This document shows, piece after piece, positions 9,745-17,564 of a DNA stretch of 28,126 nt. The notes beneath the pieces were generated by a model, which ran no database searches, was not told where the DNA came from, and saw nothing but the letters and a program-made list of their open reading frames with translations. Both the position numbers and the translations under genes were made by a program. Location: positions 1 through 28,126 of the forward strand of contig CAKQCV010000031.1 of assembly GCA_934217675.1 (NCBI GenBank), written 5' to 3'. How positions within the stretch are numbered: position 1 is the first letter of the stretch; each line of letters starts with the position of its first letter. The stretch comes from an uncultured Prevotella sp. GTDB taxonomy: Bacteria > Bacteroidota > Bacteroidia > Bacteroidales > Bacteroidaceae.

Positions 9745-12006
9745 ATGAAAAAGAAACTTGCTGTGTCTTTTTTGTCCATGGCTGTTGCTTTGTCTGTAAA
9801 TGCTGTTCCGGCTTTACATAAACTGTTCCCGATGAAGCAGACGGATGGAACAACTGTAATGTTGTATAAAAACGGAAACGGAGGTCTTGCATTTTATACA
9901 ACTCCCGACAATCATGTTGTATTGCCTAATGCCAACGGAACACTATGCTATGCACAGGAAAAGGATGGAGTGATTTCCGTTACGGATATTTTGGTTCACG
10001 ATATTGAAGCGCGTACACCAGAGGAAAAGACATTCATTATGTCAAGTGCGTTAAAGCCATCAGACGAGGCGGTTGTAAGGTTTGTTGCCACTAATCAAAC
10101 CGTAACTCATAATGGTCCGCAGAAAGCATTGTATGTCTCTACAGAAGATGGATTGGGAAAATACGGCACAAGTGGCATGGGATCGGTTCCTTCCATTGGT
10201 TCTCCAATCGTACCTGTCATAATGGTGGAGTTTGCAGATAAGAAATTCCAGGAAAGCATGACTGTAGAAAAGTTTTCAAGGTTTATGAACGAAGAAGGCT
10301 ATAGTGAGGACAATAATTATGAACGTGGATCGGTGAAGGACTATTTCAAATCGCAGAGCCGTGGGCTGTTTAACCCGACATTTGATGTCGTGGGAAAAGT
10401 CACTATGTCGAACGGATATGCTTATTATGGCGAAAACAATACACCGGGAGAACATGGAACTGGCGATAAGCATGCTCGCATTATAGCAATGTTGAAAGAG
10501 GCAGTAAGTGGTGCGATAAGTCAAGGTGCTGACTTTAATAAATATACCGTAAACGGTAGAATTCCGAATGTAATCATTTATTATGCTGGCTGTGGCGAAG
10601 CAACTGGTGGTGATCCTAATACAATATGGCCTCATGAATATGATTTGCCAATCTATTCGGGTTCAATAAGTGGTTTTAATTTTAACTCATATTTTGTAGG
10701 AAATGAGCTGAATGGAACAGAGCCAAATACTCGTGTTATGGGTATGGGAGTTATGGTACATGAGTTGTGTCATGCCTTAGGATTGCCAGATTTCTATGTG
10801 ACAGATTATAACTATTCAGGAAATTGTGCTATGGGTGGTTGGTCTGTCCTTGACAATGGTGAATATGATAGTGATGCCTATGCTCCTGTAGGTTTCAATG
10901 CGTATGAACGTAGTTGTCTCGGATGGCTTGATATAAAGGAATTGAAAGATGGGGAAGCCGTAAATCTTGCTCCTGAGGATATTCAGAATGGGGATAACAG
11001 CGTTACTGGCGAAACAAACACAGATTTGGCAGTTATGTTCCGCAACCCAAATAACTATAAAGAATATTTCATATTGGAAAACCGTCAGCCAGGTACATGG
11101 CATCAGTCTTCGAATGGTTCTGGACTGCTTGTCACTCGTGTTGCTTATGACCTCAATACATGGCGAAGTAATGCTGTAAATAATATACAGAGTTACCAAC
11201 GTGTGAAAGTTATTACGGCTTCAGGGCGTAAGATGTCGGGTAATGACGCAACATCCTCAGACTTGTATGGAAATGGCGTTAACAGTATACCTGAGTTTAT
11301 GTTTATTGATGGAACGAAATATACAGAGGCTCCAATATACAAGATTATCAAGCAGCCAAATGGTGTGATAACATTTAGCTTCAAAGATAAGACCGCTGAC
11401 AGTAACTATTCTGTAAGTAATGCTGAAGTGTTTGATAAAGTAACTGATGTCAGTACTCTTACAGCAAATGACAAAGTTATCTTTGTGAATGAAGCAGATA
11501 AAGTAGCAATGGCATCGTTTATGAATAACGGTAATCGCAATGTGGTGAGCGTGAAAATTGAAAATGGACAGGTTTATGGAAATGAGTCTGTAATGAAATT
11601 CTCGCTCTTGAAAGCTGCCTCTGGTGCAGGATGGGGCTTTAGATCTGTTGACAACAACCAGTATATGGGAGCTTCAACTGCTGGTATCAAAAGTACAGCA
11701 AAGGGTGATGCTTCATGTATGGCTACAGTAAATATCACAGACGGAAACGCATCTGTCGTGTTTGGTGGAACGCAGGCTCGCAAGAACCTCAGCTACAATT
11801 CCGACAATGTGTGCTTCTCTTGCTATAATGCACCGCAGGAGAATATTCAGATTTACCGTCTTTCTTCATCAACAGGTATAAAAAATGTTGAGCTTGCTCA
11901 GAGCGAGAAAGCAAACGGTCGCATGTTTAACCTTGCAGGACAGCATGTGGATAAAGGTTATAAAGGCATTGTTATTGTAAATGGCAAGAAGATATTGAAG
12001 AAATAA
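9745..12006 (+). CDS. Secreted M6-family zinc metalloprotease with C-terminal sorting-like tail
   Basis: Predicted secreted endopeptidase of 753 residues. The signal peptide is residues 1-20 (cleavage after VNA). A propeptide-like region follows to about 150. The catalytic domain opens near 152 with GSPIVPVIMVEFADKKF, typical of M6 (immune inhibitor A-like) proteases. It contains HELCHALGLPDFY, giving zinc ligands His339 and His343, catalytic Glu340, and Asp349 as the probable third ligand. GNCAMGGWSVLDNG and GFNAYERSCLGWL are further M6-like blocks. Residues about 553-710 are a beta-rich domain I cannot name (NDKVIFVN..., GWGFRSVDNNQYMGA). The final 28 residues (bases 11920-12003) match the tail of the preceding secreted protein. 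A five-codon open frame at 9718-9735 precedes the start and may be chance. Own promoter and terminator; role in degrading external protein is inferred. Confidence 0.93.
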   Translation: MKKKLAVSFLSMAVALSVNAVPALHKLFPMKQTDGTTVMLYKNGNGGLAFYTTPDNHVVLPNANGTLCYAQEKDGVISVTDILVHDIEARTPEEKTFIMSSALKPSDEAVVRFVATNQTVTHNGPQKALYVSTEDGLGKYGTSGMGSVPSIGSPIVPVIMVEFADKKFQESMTVEKFSRFMNEEGYSEDNNYERGSVKDYFKSQSRGLFNPTFDVVGKVTMSNGYAYYGENNTPGEHGTGDKHARIIAMLKEAVSGAISQGADFNKYTVNGRIPNVIIYYAGCGEATGGDPNTIWPHEYDLPIYSGSISGFNFNSYFVGNELNGTEPNTRVMGMGVMVHELCHALGLPDFYVTDYNYSGNCAMGGWSVLDNGEYDSDAYAPVGFNAYERSCLGWLDIKELKDGEAVNLAPEDIQNGDNSVTGETNTDLAVMFRNPNNYKEYFILENRQPGTWHQSSNGSGLLVTRVAYDLNTWRSNAVNNIQSYQRVKVITASGRKMSGNDATSSDLYGNGVNSIPEFMFIDGTKYTEAPIYKIIKQPNGVITFSFKDKTADSNYSVSNAEVFDKVTDVSTLTANDKVIFVNEADKVAMASFMNNGNRNVVSVKIENGQVYGNESVMKFSLLKAASGAGWGFRSVDNNQYMGASTAGIKSTAKGDASCMATVNITDGNASVVFGGTQARKNLSYNSDNVCFSCYNAPQENIQIYRLSSSTGIKNVELAQSEKANGRMFNLAGQHVDKGYKGIVIVNGKKILKK

Positions 12007-12033
12007 CAAGAACATTTTGAATGTATACTGAAA

Positions 12034-12075
12034 GGGTCATGGTTTTCACATAAATGTGAAACTGTGGCTCTTTTT
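12034..12075 (+). terminator. Rho-independent terminator after the M6 protease gene
   Basis: Arms 12034-12050 and 12055-12070 pair around a TAAA loop: seven perfect base pairs next to the loop, one bulged T, then nine pairs including G-T wobbles. The run TTTTTG follows at 12071. It lies 28 bases after the protease stop. Confidence 0.85.
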
Positions 12076-12086
12076 GTTTTTATCGT

Positions 12087-12117
12087 TTTGCACATTAGAT
12101 TATTTATATTATATTTG
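12087..12117 (+). promoter_or_regulatory. Primary-sigma promoter for the AraC-family gene
   Basis: TTTG at 12087-12090, a 19-base spacer, and TATATTTG at 12110-12117 match the Bacteroidetes consensus (TTTG, 19-21 bases, TAnnTTTG) exactly. Transcription would start near 12124. That rules out the in-frame TTG at 12129 as a likely translation start and supports the ATG at 12153. Confidence 0.68.
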
Positions 12118-12152
12118 CAAAGACAATATTGTCGCAAAATAAAAAGCCAATT

Positions 12153-13031
12153 ATGTTGTATAACAATATTGAAGAAATCTCCGTGACAGGCGCAAAGCGG
12201 ATTTACATAGGACCGAGCATTGATGATGACCTCTTGTTGTTCCCTGAGTTCCACGATATGTCTACACCTGGTATTCCGAAGCGAATGAATTGTCTTTTTG
12301 TTGCTCTTTGCCTTAAAGGAGAGGCACGTTATACTGTTGATACGGAAGAACGTGTGGTGAAGCCAAACGATGTTATTATAATCAGTGAAGGACAGGTGGT
12401 GAACAATAGCCAGTTCAGCTCAGACCTTAGTGGAATTGCAATTATGATGTCTGAGAATTTCTTCAATGAGGTAATGCAAGGCATTCACGATATATCATCG
12501 CTGTTTCTATTTTCAAGAAGCCATCCAGTGTTTGGGCTCCGTGCCGATGAGGTGGATAATCTTGTAACTTATTTTAAACTGATACAAACAAAAGTAGAGA
12601 CTCTTGGGCATAACTTCAGGCGTGATGTGGTGCGTTCGCTTATTGCGGCGATGATATATGATATAAGTCATGTAATGTATGATGTGCAGCAGGCTGCTGT
12701 TAGAAAACCGACTCGTGCAGAGTCTATTTTCACAGACTTTATAAAACTTGTGGAACAGAATTTTCGTACTGAACGCCGTGTGTCATGGTATGGCGAACAA
12801 CTATGCATAACTCCGAAATATTTGTCAGAAACAGTGAAAACGGTGAGTCACCGTACACCGAACGAGTGGATAGACAAATATGTTACTCTTGAATTGCGTG
12901 TGCAACTAAAGAATACATCAAAGAGTATAAAGGAGATAGCAGAAGATCTTAATTTCCCCAACCAGTCTTTTCTTGGAAAATTTTTTAAGGAGCATGTGGG
13001 AATGTCGCCTTCTGACTTTAGAAAAAAATAA
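12153..13031 (+). CDS. AraC-family transcriptional regulator
   Basis: DNA-binding regulator of 292 residues from the ATG at 12153; a TTG 24 bases upstream is in frame but too near the predicted transcription start. The N-terminal part (about 1-180) looks like a cupin-type sensing domain, with CLKGEARYTVDTEERVVKPNDVIIISEGQ. The last ~100 residues form the paired helix-turn-helix of AraC proteins: WYGEQLCITPKYLSETVKTV, then SIKEIAEDLNFPNQSFLGKFFKEHVGMSPSDFR, the standard closing motif. It has its own promoter and ends within a terminator shared with the converging gene. It is adjacent to, but not co-transcribed with, the protease and SusCD genes. Regulation of those genes is possible but untested, and its effector is unknown. 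Confidence 0.92.
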   Translation: MLYNNIEEISVTGAKRIYIGPSIDDDLLLFPEFHDMSTPGIPKRMNCLFVALCLKGEARYTVDTEERVVKPNDVIIISEGQVVNNSQFSSDLSGIAIMMSENFFNEVMQGIHDISSLFLFSRSHPVFGLRADEVDNLVTYFKLIQTKVETLGHNFRRDVVRSLIAAMIYDISHVMYDVQQAAVRKPTRAESIFTDFIKLVEQNFRTERRVSWYGEQLCITPKYLSETVKTVSHRTPNEWIDKYVTLELRVQLKNTSKSIKEIAEDLNFPNQSFLGKFFKEHVGMSPSDFRKK

Positions 13032-13060
13032 AGCCAATCCATTAGGAAAGGCTTTATTTT
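13025..13060. terminator. Bidirectional terminator between araC-type gene and DUF3109 gene
   Basis: A perfect 11-bp inverted repeat pairs 13025-13035 with 13050-13060 (core AAAGCC/GGCTTT, A/T flanks). It gives a T run after the stem on both strands: TTTT ends the plus-strand stem, and the A7 at 13022-13028 supplies T7 for the minus strand. Inside the loop TCC/GGA can pair as well. The AraC-gene stop codon lies inside the left arm, and the DUF3109 stop is 12 bases to the right, so one element can end both converging transcripts. Confidence 0.82.
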
Positions 13061-13071
13061 GATAAGTATAT

Positions 13072-13737
13072 TCATTTTCTGGCTGAGTGGAGTAATTGTT
13101 CCGCCATTGTTTCAAGTTCGCTATACCACTCCTCACCGAAACGTCTTGTAAGTGGACCTTTCAGAAACTTGTATACAGGCAAGTCAAGCTCTTTACCTTT
13201 TCTTACTGCATCTTTACATACATCCCAACGGTTATAGTTAAGTCCTACGAATTCGTTGCCGAGTTTTTTCTCTCGGATAGGATAAAGGGCACAACTTATA
13301 GGTTTGCAGAAATCTGTAAGTTTTCCTTTGCGCCATGCACGTTCGAGAGCACACAGGCAGCATCCGTTCTCATAGCAAGTGAAAACACAGTCTTTGCCAC
13401 CAACGATACTTGTCACTAAATCACCATCGCGGTCGGCATAAGCCACACCTTGCTTGTCGATTACAGCCTGTGCCTGTGCCGAAAGATCATTCCATACTGT
13501 GTCGACAGAATTTTCTATTTGGGCAATTTCGTCAAGAGTTACTGGAGCACCAGCATCCCCTTCAACACAGCAAATGCCATGACAAGCATCAAGGTCGCAA
13601 CAGAATCGCTCTGTTATTATGTCAGGTGACAGTAGAACATCGCCAATCTGAAGTATTGGAGGGTAAGATGGGTTTTCATCATTCTCTATAAATGGAGATT
13701 GTGATGGCTGAAAAGATTTATTATGAGTATTGTCCAT
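13072..13737 (-). CDS. DUF3109-family cysteine-rich protein
   Basis: Conserved protein of unknown function, 221 residues with 13 cysteines. The core begins LQIGDVLLSPDIITERFCCDLDACHGICCVEGD.GAP, the signature of the DUF3109 family. Further cysteines lie in DCVFTCYENGCCLC, in FCKPISCALYPI and in WDVCKD. Such clustering suggests a bound metal, as in YkgJ-type proteins, where zinc or an Fe-S cluster is suspected; this is inference. About 28 residues before the core (rich in Ser, Pro, Asn) have no further Met, so the ATG at 13737 is the only reasonable start; that extension appears non-conserved. No signal peptide, so probably cytoplasmic. It follows ung by 57 bases with no terminator visible, so the two are probably co-transcribed. 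Confidence 0.88.
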   Translation of the reverse strand: MDNTHNKSFQPSQSPFIENDENPSYPPILQIGDVLLSPDIITERFCCDLDACHGICCVEGDAGAPVTLDEIAQIENSVDTVWNDLSAQAQAVIDKQGVAYADRDGDLVTSIVGGKDCVFTCYENGCCLCALERAWRKGKLTDFCKPISCALYPIREKKLGNEFVGLNYNRWDVCKDAVRKGKELDLPVYKFLKGPLTRRFGEEWYSELETMAEQLLHSARK

Positions 13738-13794
13738 ATCTAATTATATAAATTCAGTTGATTTTAGTTCTTGTTAATACCTTGCTGTTATTGA

Positions 13795-14460
13795 CTACCA
13801 TTTAATAGGCTTCTCACCGTGGGCAATGAGATATTCGTTACAGCGTGAAAAATGGTGGTTGCCGAACCAACCGCCACGGTTTGCAGATAAAGGAGAAGGG
13901 TGTACAGATTGCAGCACAAGATGTTTCGATTGGTCGATAAGCTGCGCCTTGCTCCTTGCATATCCACCCCAAAGAATAAATACCAAATTGTTTCGTTCAG
14001 CATTTAAAGCCTTAATAGCGGCATCGGTAAACAGTTCCCATCCCTTGCGCTGGTGGCTTGCAGCCTGATGCGCTCTTACTGTTAGTGTGGCATTAAGTAA
14101 CAACACTCCCTGTTCTGCCCATCTGGTGAGGTTGCCAGAATGAGGAATAGGAGCACCTGTGTCCATTTGTATTTCCTTGAAAATGTTTTGCAGCGATGGC
14201 GGAAATGGTATGCCATCGCAAACCGAGAAACTCAATCCATGTGCTTGTCCTGGCTCATGATAAGGGTCTTGTCCGATAATCACTACCTTGACTTTATCGA
14301 AAGGACAAAGATTAAAGGCATTGAAAATAAGATTGCCAGGAGGATAGCATGTAGTATGCATATATTCGGAGCGTACAAAATTGGTAAGATCAACAAAATA
14401 TTGTTTGTTGAACTCATCTCCAATATGCTCTTTCCATGATGATTCTATTTTTACGTTCAT
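13795..14460 (-). CDS. ung: Uracil-DNA glycosylase (family 1)
   Basis: Removes uracil from DNA, leaving an abasic site for base-excision repair. At 221 residues it is typical for bacterial Ung. The water-activating motif GQDPYH is at residues 63-68 with catalytic Asp65. The Leu-loop motif HPSPLSA begins at His187. The uracil-binding stretch LLLNATLTV is at 120-128, and FILWGGYA is also conserved. A candidate promoter lies directly upstream on the minus strand, and the DUF3109 gene follows 57 bases downstream. Divergently oriented from topA. Confidence 0.97.
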   Translation of the reverse strand: MNVKIESSWKEHIGDEFNKQYFVDLTNFVRSEYMHTTCYPPGNLIFNAFNLCPFDKVKVVIIGQDPYHEPGQAHGLSFSVCDGIPFPPSLQNIFKEIQMDTGAPIPHSGNLTRWAEQGVLLLNATLTVRAHQAASHQRKGWELFTDAAIKALNAERNNLVFILWGGYARSKAQLIDQSKHLVLQSVHPSPLSANRGGWFGNHHFSRCNEYLIAHGEKPIKW

Positions 14461-14480
14461 GATGTTTTGATGTTATATCA

Positions 14481-14511
14481 CAAATGTACGGAGAAATATC
14501 ATTTTTACCAA
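14481..14511 (-). promoter_or_regulatory. Candidate promoter for ung
   Basis: On the minus strand TACATTTG (14488 down to 14481) fits TAnnTTTG. TTG at 14511-14509 lies 20 bases upstream as a partial -33. Transcription would start near 14474, leaving a leader of about 14 bases before the ATG at 14460. Confidence 0.5.
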
Positions 14512-14571
14512 CAGAAGATAAATGTTTTTGTTCAGTAAGAAGTATCTTTGCTAAAAAAAAAGAAATTTAAT

Positions 14572-14585
14572 ACATTATATAATGT
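14572..14585. promoter_or_regulatory. 14-bp perfect palindrome at the topA -33 region
   Basis: ACATTATATAATGT reads the same on both strands and overlaps the place where the -33 element of the topA promoter should lie. It could be an operator for a dimeric regulator, but in AT-rich DNA chance is not excluded. No second copy was noticed in the window. Confidence 0.4.
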
Positions 14586-14604
14586 GGAATGTGAAACTTT
14601 TTCT

Positions 14605-14612
14605 TACTTTTG
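14605..14612 (+). promoter_or_regulatory. -7 element of the topA operon promoter
   Basis: TACTTTTG fits TAnnTTTG. The -33 position is weak, with TGTG at 14583-14586, 18 bases upstream. Transcription would start near 14619, giving a leader of about 54 bases that contains the hairpin at 14634-14651. Confidence 0.5.
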
Positions 14613-14633
14613 CAGCCAAAATAAAAAATAATG

Positions 14634-14651
14634 GTGCAGCGATGGCTGCAC
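14634..14651 (+). promoter_or_regulatory. GC-rich hairpin in the topA 5' leader
   Basis: GTGCAGC (14634-14640) and GCTGCAC (14645-14651) form a perfect 7-bp stem around a GATG loop, between the predicted transcription start and the ATG at 14673. There is no T run after it, so it is not a terminator. It may influence translation or mRNA stability; function unknown. Confidence 0.45.
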
Positions 14652-14672
14652 AAAACATTAACTACACAAGAT

Positions 14673-16997
14673 ATGCAAGAAAATCTGGTAATAGTAGAGA
14701 GCCCGGCAAAGGCAAAGACTATTGAGAAATTCCTGGGCAGTGATTATAAGGTGATGTCAAGCTACGGACATATTCGTGACTTGAAGAAAAAGGAAATCAG
14801 TATCAACTTGAAAACACTTCAGCCCGATTATGAAATACCTGAAGAAAAGAAAAAGCTTGTAGCCGAACTGAAGGCAAATGCAAAGAATGCCGATAAAGTG
14901 TGGCTCGCATCCGATGAGGACCGCGAGGGAGAGGCTATATCTTGGCATCTATGCGAGGTGCTTGGACTTGATGAAAAAAACACTAACAGAATTGTGTTTC
15001 ACGAAATTACTAAACCCGCAATCCTTGAGGCTATAAACAATCCAAGATATCTGAACATGAATCTTGTCAATGCACAACAGGCTCGTCGTGTGCTCGACCG
15101 CCTTGTGGGATTCAAGATATCACCAATACTTTGGCGTAAAGTGAAACCGGCACTCTCGGCCGGACGTGTGCAAAGTGTTGCAGTAAGACTGATTGTTGAA
15201 AGAGAAAGAGAAATTCAAGCTTTTAAAACAGAACCTTACTATAGGGTAAATGCAATTTTCACTACTGTAGGTAGCGATGGCAAGAAAGTTGAGCTTAAAG
15301 CAGAACTTGATAAACGCTTTAAATCTCATGATGATGCTATGGCTTTCTTGGAAATGTGTAAAACAGCAGAGTTTAGCGTAAGTGATGTTAGTAAGAAACC
15401 ACTAAAGAGAACACCAGCTCCGCCTTTTACTACTTCAACTCTGCAGCAGGAAGCAGCGAGAAAGCTTGGATATACCGTATCACAGACAATGATGCTTGCA
15501 CAGCATCTTTATGAGAGCGGAAAGATAACTTATATGCGTACCGATTCTGTAAATCTGTCGTCGCTATGTTTGAATTCCTGCAAGGATGCTATCGTAAAGA
15601 ACTGGGGAGAGAAATATCACAAGACACGCCAGTATCATACACACTCTAAGGGTGCTCAAGAGGCTCATGAGGCAATTCGTCCTACATATATGGAAAACAA
15701 CAGTATCGAAGGTACTGCACAGGAACGTAGACTATATGAACTAATATGGAAACGTACTGCTGCTTGCCAAATGGCTGATGCACAGATAGAGAAAACAACT
15801 GTAGGAATAGCCTTAAAACAAGAAGACGGAACATTTGCTGAGGAGAAGTTCGTCGTTAATGGTGAAGTTGTGAAATTTGATGGATTCTTGAAAGTATATC
15901 GTGAGTCGTCAGACGATGACGATAATAATGCAGAACTTTCTTCAAATCAACTTCCATCAATGGCTGAGGGTGATAAACTGCAGAGGGCTGAAATAGTGGC
16001 AACGGAACGTTTTAGTCAGGGACCTTTAAGATACACCGAAGCAAGTCTTGTACACAAGATGGAGGAATTGGGTATAGGACGTCCGTCAACGTATGCTCCG
16101 ACAATAAGCACAATACAACAGCGAGGATACGTGCAGAAAGGTGACAAGAAGGGTGACGATAGAGAATATACTGTAGACACGCTGAAAGGAAACACTGTGA
16201 CAAATGTTATAAAGAGCGAGACTGTAGGAAGCGACAAGGGAAAATTGTTGCCAACGGATATCGGACTTGTCGTTAACGATTTCTTGCTTGAACATTTCCC
16301 TACAGAACTTGACTATAACTTTACTGCAAATGTAGAACAGCAGTTTGATGCAATTGCCGATGGCAAAGAACAGTGGACAGATATGCTTAAAGACTTCTAT
16401 AGTAAGTTTGAGCCGACTGTGGAGAAAACCATGAACAGTAGACAAGAGCACAAAGCAGGAGAGCGACAGTTGGGTATAGACCCCAAAAGTGGCAAGCCAG
16501 TGTTTGTAAAGATTGGACGATTTGGGCCAGTCATACAGATAGGAAGTGCTGAGGATAAGGAGAAACCACGCTTCGCACAGTTGCCTAAAGATAAGAGTAT
16601 GGAAACTATTACACTTGACGAAGCTCTTGAACTATTTAAATTGCCACGTACTCTTGGTGATTTTGAAGGTACACCTGTCGTAATAGGAGCAGGACGATTT
16701 GGACCATACATCTTGCATAACAAGAAATATGTTTCGCTACCGGCAAATGAAGACCCTCTGACAATAAAGCTCTCTACAGCTGTTGCACTTATAGAACGTC
16801 GTCGTATAGAGGACAACATGCGTCATTTGAAGAAATTTGGCGAGGAACCGAATTTGGAGGTGATGAAGGGAAAATATGGACCGTACCTTGTGTATAATGG
16901 AAAGAATTACCGTTTGCCTAAGAATATGCATGAGCGTGCAGCTGAGCTTACTCTTGAAGAATGTATGAGTGTTATAAACAGTACAGTAAAGAAATAA
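14673..16997 (+). CDS. topA: DNA topoisomerase I (type IA)
   Basis: Relaxes negative supercoils by single-strand passage. I start it at the ATG at 14673 (MQENLVIVESPAKAKTIEKFLG), which matches the usual family start; an in-frame ATG at 14631 would add 14 unusual residues encoded by the leader hairpin. That gives 774 residues. The TOPRIM domain is at the N-terminus (VIVESPAKAKTIEKFLG, later ASDEDREGEAISWH). The catalytic motif ITYMRTDSVNLS places the active-site tyrosine at Tyr287. SAGRVQSVAVRLIVERE and ELGIGRPSTYAPTISTIQ are other conserved type IA blocks. The C-terminal part has three related GRFGP/GKYGPY repeats and no cysteine zinc fingers, unlike the E. coli enzyme. First gene of the topA-aroK-speA-argB cluster, with 13 bases to aroK. 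Confidence 0.97.
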   Translation: MQENLVIVESPAKAKTIEKFLGSDYKVMSSYGHIRDLKKKEISINLKTLQPDYEIPEEKKKLVAELKANAKNADKVWLASDEDREGEAISWHLCEVLGLDEKNTNRIVFHEITKPAILEAINNPRYLNMNLVNAQQARRVLDRLVGFKISPILWRKVKPALSAGRVQSVAVRLIVEREREIQAFKTEPYYRVNAIFTTVGSDGKKVELKAELDKRFKSHDDAMAFLEMCKTAEFSVSDVSKKPLKRTPAPPFTTSTLQQEAARKLGYTVSQTMMLAQHLYESGKITYMRTDSVNLSSLCLNSCKDAIVKNWGEKYHKTRQYHTHSKGAQEAHEAIRPTYMENNSIEGTAQERRLYELIWKRTAACQMADAQIEKTTVGIALKQEDGTFAEEKFVVNGEVVKFDGFLKVYRESSDDDDNNAELSSNQLPSMAEGDKLQRAEIVATERFSQGPLRYTEASLVHKMEELGIGRPSTYAPTISTIQQRGYVQKGDKKGDDREYTVDTLKGNTVTNVIKSETVGSDKGKLLPTDIGLVVNDFLLEHFPTELDYNFTANVEQQFDAIADGKEQWTDMLKDFYSKFEPTVEKTMNSRQEHKAGERQLGIDPKSGKPVFVKIGRFGPVIQIGSAEDKEKPRFAQLPKDKSMETITLDEALELFKLPRTLGDFEGTPVVIGAGRFGPYILHNKKYVSLPANEDPLTIKLSTAVALIERRRIEDNMRHLKKFGEEPNLEVMKGKYGPYLVYNGKNYRLPKNMHERAAELTLEECMSVINSTVKK

Positions 16998-17010
16998 AAA
17001 CAATCAGCCT

Positions 17011-17538
17011 ATGCGAAGAATAATCCTTATCGGTTACATGGGGGCCGGAAAAACTACAGTAGGGAAAGAACTTGCAAAAAGTTTGGGACTAATGTTTTAC
17101 GATCTTGATTGGTATATTACCAGTCGTATGCACCGTTCCGTGGCACAAATTTTTGAGGCAAGTGGCGAAGATGGTTTTCGCCAAGTGGAGCGCAGTATGC
17201 TTCATGAAGTTGCCGAATTTGAAAATGTCGTGATAAGCTGTGGCGGTGGCACACCATGTTTTTTCGATAATATGGATTACTTAAATAAGCAGGGCGAGAC
17301 TGTATATTTGAAAGCAACACCACAAGTTCTGTATGCTCATCTGAAAATGGGAAAGAGTGTCAGACCTTTGTTGTTAAACAAAACACCAGAACAAGTAGAA
17401 GCTTTTGTTAAAGAACAGCTTTCACAGCGAGAGCAATTCTACTGCAAGGCAAAACATGTGCTCGATGTAAATCTCCTTGACAGCTTTGAAAAGATAAATA
17501 TCTCTGTAGAGAAAATTAAAGATATGCTGGCTTTATAA
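17011..17538 (+). CDS. aroK: Shikimate kinase
   Basis: Phosphorylates shikimate to shikimate 3-phosphate, fifth step of chorismate synthesis. Its 175 residues are standard for this monomeric cytoplasmic enzyme. The P-loop GYMGAGKTT spans residues 8-16 with Lys14. DLDWYI at 31-36 provides the Asp that binds substrate or magnesium. GFRQVE holds the shikimate-binding Arg57, and CGGGTP at 77-82 is the conserved glycine loop. Arg118 in VRPLL lies in the lid region. It starts 13 bases after topA and ends 26 before speA, so it is probably transcribed with both. aroK or aroL cannot be distinguished from sequence; I use aroK. Confidence 0.95.
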   Translation: MRRIILIGYMGAGKTTVGKELAKSLGLMFYDLDWYITSRMHRSVAQIFEASGEDGFRQVERSMLHEVAEFENVVISCGGGTPCFFDNMDYLNKQGETVYLKATPQVLYAHLKMGKSVRPLLLNKTPEQVEAFVKEQLSQREQFYCKAKHVLDVNLLDSFEKINISVEKIKDMLAL

Positions 17539-17564
17539 CCTATTGTATAAAATAAACGAAAGAA

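Noticed and set aside
14631..14672. An upstream in-frame start for topA
   Set aside because: The added residues are encoded by the leader hairpin and are not like the conserved TopA N-terminus, whereas the ATG at 14673 gives the family start.
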